64,000 nucleotides of DNA from an uncultured Candidatus Actinomarina sp. (GTDB taxonomy: Bacteria; Actinomycetota; Acidimicrobiia; Actinomarinales; Actinomarinaceae), in assembly GCA_902610815.1 (NCBI GenBank), contig CACLXG010000003.1:62001-126000 (forward strand), in the 5' to 3' direction. Below the pieces are notes generated by a model that did not search any database, was not told where the DNA came from, and saw nothing but the letters and a program-made list of their open reading frames with translations. A program made the translations under genes and the position numbers. Of this stretch, positions 24,484-33,058 are shown piece after piece (position 1 is the stretch's first letter; each line of letters starts with the position of its first letter).

Positions 24484-25332
24484 TTAATCAGAATTTATTT
24501 CAATCACATTATTTTTATTAACTTTTATTAAATTGTCTTTTTTCATACTAGATAAAGCTTTCTTAAGTTTTATTTCGCTTGTGTTGAGCTCTTTTTTCAG
24601 TTCATAAAATGAAACTGGTTCCTCTGTTATTAAAAACTTGAGTATCTTACCACGTGTCTCTCTGTTGGATCCTTTGTATTTCTCTAATGATTTATTTTTA
24701 ACTTTAAAATACTTACTGCAGGAACTTTCAACTGGGCACTCGGCACAATTTGGGCTAATACTTTTACACACCTGACTTCCAAAATCCATAAATGCTTGAT
24801 TAATGTCTCTAGATTTAACTCTACTTAAGAGTAAGTTAGAGTATTTTTTCAAGTAAGAGCCCACATCGTCGATACCGAAAAACCTACTAAGTATTCTTTT
24901 AACATTTGTGTCTTCTGTAATAATTTGGTCACCATATGCAAATGACCTAATTGCACTATTTGTATACTTTCCAACACCAGGTAAACTTTCAAAATTTGGA
25001 TATAAATTGTCAAAACCTATATTTGAAATAATTTTTGAAGCCTCGTGCAATCTTTTTGCTCTATTGTTATATCCCAGTCCTGACCACAACTTTAAAACCC
25101 TTTTATAGGATGTTTTAGACATAATCTCAGGGGTTGGAAATGCTTTTACAAACACTTCATAGTATTCGTTTGCTCTGTTGAGCTGAGTCTGTTGAGAAAT
25201 AGTTTCAAGTAGAAATATTTCCCATGGATTACTAGAACTTCGCCACGAAAACTCTCTCTTATTTGCTTTGTACCACTTATAAAGTTCTTTTTTTAGTTTT
25301 TTAGTTTTAACTTCCAAAGCTAAGCTCAACAA
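24484..25332 (-). CDS. mutY: A/G-specific adenine glycosylase MutY
   Basis: A 282-residue DNA glycosylase that removes adenine opposite 8-oxoG. It has the helix-hairpin-helix segment Leu-Pro-Gly-Val-Gly-Lys-Tyr-Thr, the catalytic Glu before Ser-Gln-Gln-Thr-Gln, the catalytic Asp in Glu-Asp-Thr-Asn-Val-Lys-Arg, and the 4Fe-4S ligands Cys-x6-Cys-x2-Cys-x5-Cys. The NUDIX-like 8-oxoG recognition domain of long MutY proteins is replaced by a short winged-helix-like tail (Ser-Phe-Tyr-Glu-Leu-Lys-Lys-Glu-Leu), so it may sense 8-oxoG differently. The start is TTG and lies within the end of pknB; 25317 is an alternative. Confidence 0.88.
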   Translation of the reverse strand: MLSLALEVKTKKLKKELYKWYKANKREFSWRSSSNPWEIFLLETISQQTQLNRANEYYEVFVKAFPTPEIMSKTSYKRVLKLWSGLGYNNRAKRLHEASKIISNIGFDNLYPNFESLPGVGKYTNSAIRSFAYGDQIITEDTNVKRILSRFFGIDDVGSYLKKYSNLLLSRVKSRDINQAFMDFGSQVCKSISPNCAECPVESSCSKYFKVKNKSLEKYKGSNRETRGKILKFLITEEPVSFYELKKELNTSEIKLKKALSSMKKDNLIKVNKNNVIEINSD

Positions 25333-27076
25333 AACCTTCTGGATCTAAAAACTCACCTTCTTTAGGGACCTGGTCGCTAACAGTGCCACCAGTATCTCCA
25401 GTTGCCGAAGGCAATAGACCAACTTCTTGCAATACAGTAGATGCCTCTTGATAATTTAAACCAATTAAACTTGGAACTTCTATTTTTAGACCAAGCGAAA
25501 CAATGACTTGAATAATTTGAGTTGGAGGAACAATTTCTCCTACGCTAGGAATAGTATGTGAGACTAATCCTACATCTACATTCTCAGAATATTCTTCGAT
25601 AATTTCATATTCAAAACCTAGAGTTTCTAAAATTTGAATCGCATCTTCAGGAGACTTTCTAGATAGATCACTAATTTTTATAAGGCTCGGACCGGCTGAA
25701 ATTACGAAATCAACTTTTGAGTTTGGACTCATTTTTGTTCCAGCAACTGGATTTTGTGAAATTACAAACCCTCGTGGAATGTTGTCGTCATTTACTTCAA
25801 TTTTTTGACCAACAGTAAAGCCACTTTCTTCTATGACATATATTGCTCTCTCTATTTCTAAATCTAATATGTAAGGAATTGGAAACGCCTCAGGACCGAC
25901 GGAAACAATGATTGTAACGAGAGAGTTAGGGTTTGCAACAGTGTTTGCTGTAGGTTGTGTACTTATTACAGAACCTGCTGGTACGGTTGGGCTTGCCGCA
26001 TTCTCTATTCCTACTTTAAATCCTAAGTTTTGAAGGTCAGAAAGAGCTTGAGCTTGCTCACTTCCAGTTAGATCAGGAATCTCTAAGAGAGTGGGTGCAC
26101 CACCGTCTACGGGCAATCCATCAAAAACTTGAGTTAAAGTCCAAATTGTACCAAAAACAACACCAACTGAAATTAGTAATGCTGGAAGAGTAAATCTTAG
26201 TTTTATTTTTGGATTTGTGAGGTCTACTAAGTTTTCTCTGGTTTGTTCAGACTGTAAGCTTTTTCTCTGTTGAAGAAAGGTCGCACGTAAGTCTTCTGCA
26301 GATTTAAATCTATCATAATTTGCTTTTTCAAGAAGTTTCATAACAGCATTTTCGACACCTTTTGGTAAATCACGTCGAAAATTTGAGAGCTTTTCAGGTT
26401 TTTCTGTTAAGTGTTTTGTAGCTGTAGATATTGGAGAATCTCCAGAAAAGGGAGGTGTTCCAGCTATAAGTTCATAGATAACTGTTCCAAGAGAGTACAG
26501 ATCGGATTCTATTGAAACTGGCTTGCCCTGGGCTTGTTCAGGCGATATATAACTTGCTGTTCCAAGTATTGAGCCAGTTTTTGTAATATCACTCTCTTCA
26601 TTTTGCAAAGAAACAATACCAAAATCAGTTACTTTAACCTTTCCATCGGGAGTAATCATAATATTTCCAGGTTTAATATCTCTATGAACTAAACCTTTTT
26701 GATGAGCTGCATGTAGGCCATTTGAAACTTGAGCTCCAATAAATAATATATCACTTAAGCTAATTGTTTTATTTTTTGAAATAATAGATGTGAGAGTGCT
26801 ACCTTCTATATATTCCATCACAAAAAAGGGTTCTTCTTCAATCCCCCAATCAAAAATTTGAACAATATTGGGGTGATTCAAATTGGCAGCAGTTTTTGCC
26901 TCTCTCTTAAATCTTTCAACAAAAGCTTCTTGGTTAACATAATTAGGTTTAAGTGTTTTAATAGCAACAAATCTTTCTAGTTGGGTGTCTTTAGCCTTAT
27001 ATACAAAAGCCATTCCACCTTCTCCAAGAACTTCTAGTATCTTGTATCTATCTTTAACAACTTGACCAATTTTCAT
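25307..27076 (-). CDS. pknB: PASTA-domain Ser/Thr protein kinase
   Basis: A 589-residue kinase of the PknB type. The kinase domain (about 1-270) has Gly-Glu-Gly-Gly-Met, a Lys in Val-Ala-Ile-Lys, the catalytic His-Arg-Asp-Ile-Lys-Pro-Gly-Asn and Asp-Phe-Gly, followed by Thr-Lys-Thr-Gly-Ser-Ile-Leu-Gly-Thr (activation loop). One membrane helix lies near residues 295-315, then four tandem PASTA domains of about 65 residues fill the outside, each with the Gly-x-Thr-Val and Pro-x-Gly pattern. It senses peptidoglycan fragments and controls cell-wall growth. It sits directly after its phosphatase, with only two bases between. Confidence 0.92.
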   Translation of the reverse strand: MKIGQVVKDRYKILEVLGEGGMAFVYKAKDTQLERFVAIKTLKPNYVNQEAFVERFKREAKTAANLNHPNIVQIFDWGIEEEPFFVMEYIEGSTLTSIISKNKTISLSDILFIGAQVSNGLHAAHQKGLVHRDIKPGNIMITPDGKVKVTDFGIVSLQNEESDITKTGSILGTASYISPEQAQGKPVSIESDLYSLGTVIYELIAGTPPFSGDSPISTATKHLTEKPEKLSNFRRDLPKGVENAVMKLLEKANYDRFKSAEDLRATFLQQRKSLQSEQTRENLVDLTNPKIKLRFTLPALLISVGVVFGTIWTLTQVFDGLPVDGGAPTLLEIPDLTGSEQAQALSDLQNLGFKVGIENAASPTVPAGSVISTQPTANTVANPNSLVTIIVSVGPEAFPIPYILDLEIERAIYVIEESGFTVGQKIEVNDDNIPRGFVISQNPVAGTKMSPNSKVDFVISAGPSLIKISDLSRKSPEDAIQILETLGFEYEIIEEYSENVDVGLVSHTIPSVGEIVPPTQIIQVIVSLGLKIEVPSLIGLNYQEASTVLQEVGLLPSATGDTGGTVSDQVPKEGEFLDPEGFVELSFGS

Positions 27077-27078
27077 AA

Positions 27079-27732
27079 TTAAATCACATTAATAATAATC
27101 GCTGTAACATTGTCTTTAGGTTCTTGTATTAAAACTTCGCTGACTAGAGTATCTGCACTAATCCCCTCTTGTAATTTTTTCTTTAAATACTCATCACCAA
27201 CTTCGTTATAAAGACCATCTGTACAAAGAAGAACAACATCCCCACTAGAAAGTTTTATATCTTTTTTTTGTATGTTTAGATTTTTCTTAGTACCTAAAGC
27301 TTGTATTAAGACGTTTTGATATCCTGGGACATTTTCATCTTCTGTTAATTTTATTAAATTCCTTTTGGATAACACATAGCACCTTGAGTCACCCACATGA
27401 GCAACATGCATTACACCTGACGCATCAATCTTCACTGCAGTCATAGTTGTTCCCATTCCTTCAGAATCAGCATTGTTGGACTGATACTCAAAAATTTTAT
27501 TATTTGCTAATTTTATGTAATCTTCTATATTTTCTAATTCATCACTCATTACAGTGGATGCAATAGAACTTGCAACCTCTCCTTTTTTATGCCCACCCAT
27601 TCCATCAAAAACTCCTGCTCTAAAAGGAAGAGACATATTTCCTGAAATCAAAGGGAAGTGAGAATCTTCATTTTTCTCTCTCTTTGGGCCACATTCAGAC
27701 TTAATTGACCAAACTATTTTTAATTCATTCAT
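27079..27732 (-). CDS. PP2C-family protein phosphatase (PstP-like)
   Basis: A 217-residue PPM-type phosphatase: Lys-Asn-Glu-Asp-Ser opens, Phe-Asp-Gly-Met-Gly-Gly-His provides the metal-site Asp, Gly-Met-Gly-Thr-Thr-Met-Thr and His-Val-Gly-Asp-Ser-Arg follow, then Cys-Thr-Asp-Gly-Leu and Asp-Asn-Val-Thr-Ala. It lacks the transmembrane and extracellular part of mycobacterial PstP, so it is a soluble short form. It would reverse PknB phosphorylation, encoded immediately downstream. Confidence 0.9.
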   Translation of the reverse strand: MNELKIVWSIKSECGPKREKNEDSHFPLISGNMSLPFRAGVFDGMGGHKKGEVASSIASTVMSDELENIEDYIKLANNKIFEYQSNNADSEGMGTTMTAVKIDASGVMHVAHVGDSRCYVLSKRNLIKLTEDENVPGYQNVLIQALGTKKNLNIQKKDIKLSSGDVVLLCTDGLYNEVGDEYLKKKLQEGISADTLVSEVLIQEPKDNVTAIIINVI

Positions 27733-27836
27733 CCATACATAATCTTAGTTGTGAAATGTATTTGTTTTCTTAGACTTAATAAAGAACTAGAATATTACAA
27801 AATGCATTCCAAGCATACTTATGAAAAGGTTGAAAT

Positions 27837-28817
27837 ATGCAAAGAAATATAAGATATTTGATTTTCTCAATAGTAATTTCAATATTTTCTATCGGAATCT
27901 TTCAGTACTATCAGAATTTTAATGAGTCAAGAATATTTAATACATTCCTAGAAAATGCGGGAGTTGTTTCAACTTTGCATGTAGACAGCTCTGAACAATT
28001 TAAAACTTTACTTGATTTTTCTGAAGTTAGCAGAGAAGAATTTGAGTCAACGTTAAATAATGTAATTTCAAATGCAAGAGAAGCATATGAGATATTAAAT
28101 AATACAGATTCTTCCCTAACTTTAAAAGAGAAAGAACTTTTATCCTTAGCAAATTTATACTGGCTTCAAGGATTAGAACTTTTTGAAGTCTCTATTCTAA
28201 CATTGATTGATAATCCAGATTCTGCCAAAGTTCAGGAGTCTATTGCTCAAAGTATCTCTGATTTATCAATTGGTGACAGATCTTACGAAGAATTTCTTTT
28301 TTTAATAAAGACAAATTCTGAAGCAGCAGGAACTTTTTTGCCAGTTCTATATGAAATAGAATATGTAGGCCTTGAAGATAATTCATTTAAATTTGCGGAC
28401 TTGCTTGTTGAAAAAGCTAAATCTAGCACAGGCGGATTGTTTTTACGAAGAAATTTGTCTATCTCAGGGGCTGAGTTTGAACCCACTCCAATTGCAGTAA
28501 CAGAGGATGATTATTTTGTACTATTAAATGAAAAAATAGAACTTCAAGTTGTTCTTACAAATGAAGGAAATGTTGATTCTTATGACGTTGTTATTTTAAT
28601 TTTAGTAACTGATGAATACGGAGAAACTATTCATGAGCAGCAATCCAAAATTGACTCCATAGGTCCTCAAGAAAGCAGAATTTTCTATAGTGATGCAATT
28701 AATATAGAAGCAGGTGTATTACATGAGTGGTTTATTAAATTAGAAGAAGTAGAAAAAGAGGAAAACCTAAATGATAACTTATATAGTATTTTTGGTTTTA
28801 TTCCCCCAGAAGGATAA
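27837..28817 (+). CDS. Membrane-anchored protein with C-terminal CARDB-like domain, unknown
   Basis: A 326-residue protein with one N-terminal helix (residues 6-26) and the rest outside the membrane. Residues 40-190 are helical and acidic. Residues 225-320 form a beta-rich module, Leu-Gln-Val-Val-Leu-Thr-Asn-Glu-Gly-Asn-Val-Asp-Ser-Tyr-Asp-Val with a later Gly-Pro-Gln-Glu-Ser and Glu-Glu-Asn-Leu-Asn-Asp-Asn, as in CARDB/Ig-like adhesion modules. Ribosome site AAAAGG precedes ATG. It is 3 bases before serS and probably co-transcribed. Function unknown; placement beside PknB-PP2C suggests a cell-surface role. Confidence 0.65.
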   Translation: MQRNIRYLIFSIVISIFSIGIFQYYQNFNESRIFNTFLENAGVVSTLHVDSSEQFKTLLDFSEVSREEFESTLNNVISNAREAYEILNNTDSSLTLKEKELLSLANLYWLQGLELFEVSILTLIDNPDSAKVQESIAQSISDLSIGDRSYEEFLFLIKTNSEAAGTFLPVLYEIEYVGLEDNSFKFADLLVEKAKSSTGGLFLRRNLSISGAEFEPTPIAVTEDDYFVLLNEKIELQVVLTNEGNVDSYDVVILILVTDEYGETIHEQQSKIDSIGPQESRIFYSDAINIEAGVLHEWFIKLEEVEKEENLNDNLYSIFGFIPPEG

Positions 28818-28820
28818 CCT

Positions 28821-30071
28821 ATGCTAGACCCTACAATATTGAAAGATAATTTAGAAGTTTTAGAATCAAATATTTCAAGAAGAAATTTAAAAATAGATGT
28901 TAACAACTTAATTTCTTTAAATGAAGAAAGAAAATCTTTACGATTTGATGCAGAACAAAAACGTTCTCAACAAAAGGAATTAGGTAAGCAAATTGCAAAT
29001 GCCGATGAAAGTGAAAAAGAAGGATTGTTAAACAAAGCTTCAGAATTGAGTAACGAGGTCAAGTTGTTGTTTGAACAAGTTGATAAAAAAGATGAAGAAT
29101 TCCTAAACTTGTGGGTAAAGATTCCTAATTTAATTTCTGAAACTTCACCAGATGGAAAATCTGACAAGGATAATTCAGAAATTAAAAAAGTTGGAAATAT
29201 TAAAGATATACCTAATCCAAAAGATCACTTAGAAATTGCTTCTAAATTAAATTTGATAGATGTTGAAAAAGCTTCAGAAGTTTCAGGTTCAAGGTTTGCA
29301 TATCTATTTGGAGATTTAGTAAAAATTGAGTTTAATTTAGTCTCTTGGGCCTTAAATAAATTATCAGAAAAAGGATTTACTCCGACAGTCCCACCAGTTT
29401 TGGTGAGAGAAAATGCTTTGTATGGTACTGGTTTTTTCCCAGATGATGCAGAGCAGGTTTATGAAATTCCAAATGATGATTTGTTTCTTGTGGGTACTTC
29501 TGAAGTTCCCCTTGCTGCACTGCATGCAAATGAAATTATCAACATGGAAGAATTGCCTCTAAGGTACGCAGGGTTTTCAACATGTTTTAGAAGAGAAGCC
29601 GGTACTTATGGAAAAGACACTACAGGAATATTTAGAGTTCATCAATTTGATAAAGTTGAGATGTTTTCATTCTGTAATCCTGAAAAATCTGAAGAGGAAC
29701 ACGAATTTATTCTGTCAGTAGAAGAAGAACTTTTACAGTCTTTGGAGATACCATACAGGGTTGTAGATGTTTGTGCAGGAGACCTGGGTGCTTCTGCTGC
29801 TAAAAAATACGACATCGAAGCATGGATACCAAGTCAAAATACATATAGAGAGGTTACTTCATGCTCTAACACAACAAGCTTTCAAGCAAGAAGGCTGAAT
29901 ATAAGAGCAAAGTCAGAAGGAGAAACTAATGTACTACATACTTTAAATGGAACAGCCATTGCAGTGGGAAGAATTTTAATTGCCTTAATTGAAAACAACC
30001 AAACTGAAGATGGTAAGGTCGAGTTTTCTGATAAATGTGCTGAAATTATAGGTGTTAAAAACCTAGGCTAA
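28821..30071 (+). CDS. serS: Seryl-tRNA synthetase
   Basis: A 416-residue class II synthetase. The N-terminal 110 residues form the long antiparallel coiled coil that grips the tRNA-Ser variable arm. Motif 2 is Phe-Arg-Arg-Glu-Ala-Gly-Thr-Tyr-Gly-Lys-Asp and motif 3 Asn-Gly-Thr-Ala-Ile-Ala-Val-Gly-Arg. Gly-Thr-Ser-Glu-Val-Pro precedes motif 2, binding serine. Three tRNA-Ser genes lie 1.1 kb downstream. Confidence 0.95.
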   Translation: MLDPTILKDNLEVLESNISRRNLKIDVNNLISLNEERKSLRFDAEQKRSQQKELGKQIANADESEKEGLLNKASELSNEVKLLFEQVDKKDEEFLNLWVKIPNLISETSPDGKSDKDNSEIKKVGNIKDIPNPKDHLEIASKLNLIDVEKASEVSGSRFAYLFGDLVKIEFNLVSWALNKLSEKGFTPTVPPVLVRENALYGTGFFPDDAEQVYEIPNDDLFLVGTSEVPLAALHANEIINMEELPLRYAGFSTCFRREAGTYGKDTTGIFRVHQFDKVEMFSFCNPEKSEEEHEFILSVEEELLQSLEIPYRVVDVCAGDLGASAAKKYDIEAWIPSQNTYREVTSCSNTTSFQARRLNIRAKSEGETNVLHTLNGTAIAVGRILIALIENNQTEDGKVEFSDKCAEIIGVKNLG

Positions 30072-30647
30072 TAAGAGGCTTCCAACCATACTTAAACCTA
30101 AAATGATATATACAGCTCTTTCCCATGATATAAAAATACCTCTAAAATAAAATCCTGAAGATGAATTTTTTATCAACCAACCTTGTAGACTTTCTCCTAA
30201 AATTAACCAAATCCCAACACAAAAAGGAAGAACAGTAAAATAAATAAGTGCACCTTCGATACTCGTTAATTTAAACGCTGTTAGACCTGATACAGCCATA
30301 ACAATTCCTTTTGGGTTTATCCATTGAAACAAGCACCCTTGTATAAAAGTTAGAGGCTTTTTTAATCCAGAATTATCTTCAACAGAAGTTTTTGTAATTG
30401 AAATTTTGTAAGCTATGTAAATTATTACGATATATCCAACATATTGTATATATTGAAATACTTCATTAGGAATGAAAGATAACAAAAATCCACCAATTAA
30501 GAATAAAAATGTAAATCCAAACCAAATGCCTAAAAAGTGAGGAATAGATTTTTTGCGACCAAACTTTATTCCAGATGCCATAAGCATAGAGTTGTTTGGG
30601 CCCGGTGTAATCGCAGTTACAAACGCAAAAATGAAAAACTCAAACAT
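30063..30647 (-). CDS. LysE/RhtB-family exporter
   Basis: A 194-residue protein with about six membrane helices and the LysE signature Ala-Ile-Thr-Pro-Gly-Pro-Asn-Asn-Ser-Met in the first. A second conserved patch, Gln-Trp-Ile-Asn-Pro-Lys-Gly, lies mid-protein. The family exports amino acids such as lysine, threonine, homoserine or similar. Its C-terminus overlaps the serS end by 9 bases on the opposite strand. Confidence 0.85.
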   Translation of the reverse strand: MFEFFIFAFVTAITPGPNNSMLMASGIKFGRKKSIPHFLGIWFGFTFLFLIGGFLLSFIPNEVFQYIQYVGYIVIIYIAYKISITKTSVEDNSGLKKPLTFIQGCLFQWINPKGIVMAVSGLTAFKLTSIEGALIYFTVLPFCVGIWLILGESLQGWLIKNSSSGFYFRGIFISWERAVYIILGLSMVGSLLLA

Positions 30648-30687
30648 TTGGCTATATTAACACCAACACTTGAGATAATTAAATAAG

Positions 30688-31146
30688 ATGAAATATATAT
30701 CAGATGAAGACAAGATGAGAGTAGCTCTTGATGAAGCAAGAAAAGCTCACAATATTGATGAAGTTCCTGTGGGTGCAGCAATATTTGATAAAGACGATAA
30801 CTTAATCTGTGCAAATCATAATAGAAGAGAATTAGATCAAAACCCAGTCTCTCATGCGGAGATACTAGTTTTAGAAGAAGCTTCACAAATCTTGGGTACT
30901 TGGAGACTTGAAGACACAACAATAGCAGTAACTTTAGAACCAGACGCTATGTGTGCAGGTGCAATTCTAAACGCCAGAATTAGCAAACTTATTTATGCTG
31001 CACCAAACCTCAAAGCAGGTGCAGCATATTCATTATATAACATTCCACAAGACCCTCGACTTAACCATCATGTCGAGATAAAAGATAATATTCTTTCTCA
31101 TGAATCTGAAGCTATATTATCCTCTTTCTTTGACAGTAAGAGATAA
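30688..31146 (+). CDS. tadA: tRNA adenosine(34) deaminase TadA, one zinc Cys replaced by Asp
   Basis: A 152-residue deaminase of the TadA type. The zinc His and catalytic Glu are His56-Ala-Glu58. The second motif reads Glu-Pro-Asp86-Ala-Met-Cys89-Ala-Gly-Ala instead of the usual Pro-Cys-x-x-Cys, so the first Cys ligand is Asp (codon GAC, two changes from TGC). The rest (Asn-Ala-Arg-Ile-Ser-Lys-Leu, Pro-Arg-Leu-Asn-His) is normal TadA. It makes inosine-34 in tRNA-Arg(ACG), whose gene is 320 bases downstream. A GATAAT box lies 8 bases before the ATG. Confidence 0.88.
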   Translation: MKYISDEDKMRVALDEARKAHNIDEVPVGAAIFDKDDNLICANHNRRELDQNPVSHAEILVLEEASQILGTWRLEDTTIAVTLEPDAMCAGAILNARISKLIYAAPNLKAGAAYSLYNIPQDPRLNHHVEIKDNILSHESEAILSSFFDSKR

Positions 31147-31172
31147 CTAAAATAGAATCTCAGGTTTTTTTC

Positions 31173-31261
31173 GGAGGGATCGCATAGTCTGGCCTAGTGC
31201 GCACGCTTGGAAAGCGTGTAAGGGTTTATCCCCTTCGAGGGTTCGAATCCCTCTCCCTCCG
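31173..31261 (+). tRNA. tRNA-Ser (GGA)
   Basis: Acceptor GGAGGGA pairs with TCCCTCC, the anticodon loop CTTGGAAAG gives GGA, and the long variable arm (AAGGGTTTATCCCCTT) marks a tRNA-Ser. The discriminator is G. Confidence 0.95.
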
Positions 31262-31281
31262 CAAAAAGAAAGAAACCATCT

Positions 31282-31367
31282 GGAGGGATGGCCGAGCGGA
31301 CGAAGGCGATAGTCTTGAAAACTATTGTATGTATTCCATACCGTGGGTTCGAATCCCACTCCCTCCG
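31282..31367 (+). tRNA. tRNA-Ser (TGA)
   Basis: Acceptor GGAGGGA/TCCCTCC is identical to the previous gene, the anticodon loop TCTTGAAAA gives TGA, and a long variable arm is present with T-loop TTCGAAT. Confidence 0.94.
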
Positions 31368-31374
31368 CTGACTT

Positions 31375-31461
31375 GGAGAGGTGACTGAGTGGCCTAAAGT
31401 GCTCGCCTGCTAAGCGAGTGGGGAAGAAATTCCCTCGAGGGTTCGAATCCCTCCCTCTCCG
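31375..31461 (+). tRNA. tRNA-Ser (GCT)
   Basis: Acceptor GGAGAGG/CCTCTCC, anticodon loop CTGCTAAG gives GCT, and a long variable arm GGGGAAGAAATTCCCTC. With GGA and TGA it reads all six Ser codons. Confidence 0.95.
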
Positions 31462-31465
31462 CAAA

Positions 31466-31539
31466 GCGCCCGTAGCTTAACTGGATAGAGCATCTGATTA
31501 CGGATCAGAAGGTTGGGGGTTCGACTCCCTCCGGGCGTG
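31466..31539 (+). tRNA. tRNA-Arg (ACG)
   Basis: Acceptor GCGCCCG/CGGGCGT (one G-U), anticodon stem CTGAT/ATCAG with loop TACGG giving ACG. A34 needs TadA to become inosine and read CGU, CGC and CGA. Confidence 0.94.
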
Positions 31540-31556
31540 CTCTAATTATTATTAAA

Positions 31557-32219
31557 TTAATAGTTCCAGAGTGGCTCTTCTAAATTCCAATTAGTTTTAT
31601 TGCCCCAAGTATTTAAATACGTAACTTCATCTACTGGAGTTCTTTTAGCAACACCCCATTTGCCTAGTGGATAACCCGCAGTTACAACAGCATCTATCTT
31701 CCAGCCCTTGTCGCTTGGAATATTTAAGATTTCAAAAGCTTTTTCTGGTTTAAACATTCCCAGTACGGTTGTCAAGCAAGTGCCTACACCATGAGCTCTT
31801 CCTGCAAGCATTAAACTCCAAATTGCAGGGAATATAGAAGACCCAGTTGGGTCATTTCTTGATAACACTACAAACATTGCAGGCACTTTATGAAAATTTT
31901 CTGAAAGCCAGGCTGCAGATTTAGTGATTCTGATTACCTGCTCAGCCTTTTCATCATCAATAACATTTGAAGCTCCCAAATCTGAAGTTCCTCCATAAAA
32001 CTCTTTAACATAAAAATCCCAGGCCGCTCTATATAAATCTCCCAATTGATTTCTAATCTCTTGATCAGTAACTAAAATAAATTTCCAACCTTGACGATTA
32101 GAACCACTTGGTGCTCGAATACCAGCATCAACCATCTGTCTTAAAACATCTTCAGGAATTGGATTTTCACTAACTCTACGCATCGCCCTTGTTGTATATA
32201 AAGCTTCGAATACATCCAT
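31557..32219 (-). CDS. Nitroreductase-family oxidoreductase
   Basis: A 220-residue FMN enzyme: Thr-Thr-Arg-Ala-Met-Arg-Arg near the N-terminus binds the FMN phosphate and Ala-Pro-Ser-Gly-Ser-Asn-Arg-Gln-Gly-Trp completes the site; Gly-Val-Gly-Thr-Cys-Leu-Thr lies late. Its role is NAD(P)H-dependent reduction of quinones, nitro compounds or similar. It lies between the tRNA cluster and a divergent enoyl-CoA hydratase gene. Substrate not predictable. Confidence 0.85.
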   Translation of the reverse strand: MDVFEALYTTRAMRRVSENPIPEDVLRQMVDAGIRAPSGSNRQGWKFILVTDQEIRNQLGDLYRAAWDFYVKEFYGGTSDLGASNVIDDEKAEQVIRITKSAAWLSENFHKVPAMFVVLSRNDPTGSSIFPAIWSLMLAGRAHGVGTCLTTVLGMFKPEKAFEILNIPSDKGWKIDAVVTAGYPLGKWGVAKRTPVDEVTYLNTWGNKTNWNLEEPLWNY

Positions 32220-32245
32220 CAGACAATCTTACTAAGATTAATTAA

Positions 32246-33058
32246 ATGGATGATAAATTAATCAAAGAAATTAAAGGGAATGTTGCCTATGTTTGGATAA
32301 ACAGGCCAGATAAAAAAAATGCTCTTGATTCTGATGTTTGGTTTGGTTTACCAAAGATTATTCAAGAAATAAATGATAAGGACGAAGCTAGCTGTATCGT
32401 AATATCTGGTAAAGGAGACAGTTTTTCTGCCGGTATAGATATAACAATGTTCATGTCTGACATGAGCCTAAATGAAAACTTATCTACGACACCTCAAGAC
32501 AGACGAGAATTAATGGACCTTATTGAAAGTATGCAAGGTGCATTTACAACTATTGCTAAATCTAAAATACCAACGATTGCATTGGCTCATGGGTTTTGTA
32601 TCGGTGGTGCGACAAGTCTAGTTTCAGCTTGTGATATTAGATTAGCAACTAAAGATGCGAAGTTTTCCATCGGCGAAACAAAACTGGGCCTAGTTGCTGA
32701 TGTAGGTGTTATTCAGAGAATGCCAAATATTGTATCAAGTGGAGATATGAATGAGCTTGCACTTACAGGTCGGATATTTGACGGTCAACACGCTGAAAAA
32801 ATTAGATTTGTCAGTAAAGCGTATGATAATTCAGATGATTTATTTGATGCGGGAGAAAAGCTTGCTAATGAAATTGCGTCCAACTCAACAAGAATTGTTC
32901 AGGCAACTAAACAAGCATTAGAAAAGAGTTCTAACTTAACGATCGATCAAGGTCTTGAATATGCAAAACTATGGAGTACGTCGTTTTTAGTTTCAGAAGA
33001 CCTCAGAGAAGGCGTAATGGCGTTTCTTGAAAAAAGAGAACCTAAATTTAATGAATAG
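32246..33058 (+). CDS. Enoyl-CoA hydratase/isomerase family protein
   Basis: A 270-residue crotonase-fold protein. Phe-Ser-Ala-Gly-Ile-Asp-Ile and His-Gly-Phe-Cys-Ile-Gly-Gly-Ala build the oxyanion hole. A Glu in Ile-Gly-Glu-Thr-Lys-Leu-Gly is one of the usual acid positions and an Asp follows (Ala-Asp-Val-Gly), a pattern closer to dienoyl-CoA isomerases (ECH1) than to plain hydratases. It may isomerise unsaturated fatty acyl-CoAs. TAAGAT stands 7 bases before the ATG. It overlaps the dGTPase-like gene by 11 bases. Confidence 0.85.
   Translation: MDDKLIKEIKGNVAYVWINRPDKKNALDSDVWFGLPKIIQEINDKDEASCIVISGKGDSFSAGIDITMFMSDMSLNENLSTTPQDRRELMDLIESMQGAFTTIAKSKIPTIALAHGFCIGGATSLVSACDIRLATKDAKFSIGETKLGLVADVGVIQRMPNIVSSGDMNELALTGRIFDGQHAEKIRFVSKAYDNSDDLFDAGEKLANEIASNSTRIVQATKQALEKSSNLTIDQGLEYAKLWSTSFLVSEDLREGVMAFLEKREPKFNE

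Noticed and set aside
31147..31464. Minus-strand open frame of about 105 residues rich in Arg-Asp-Ser-Asn-Pro-Arg-Gly over the tRNA cluster
   Set aside because: It is the antisense reading of three tRNA-Ser genes; this is a well-known false protein.
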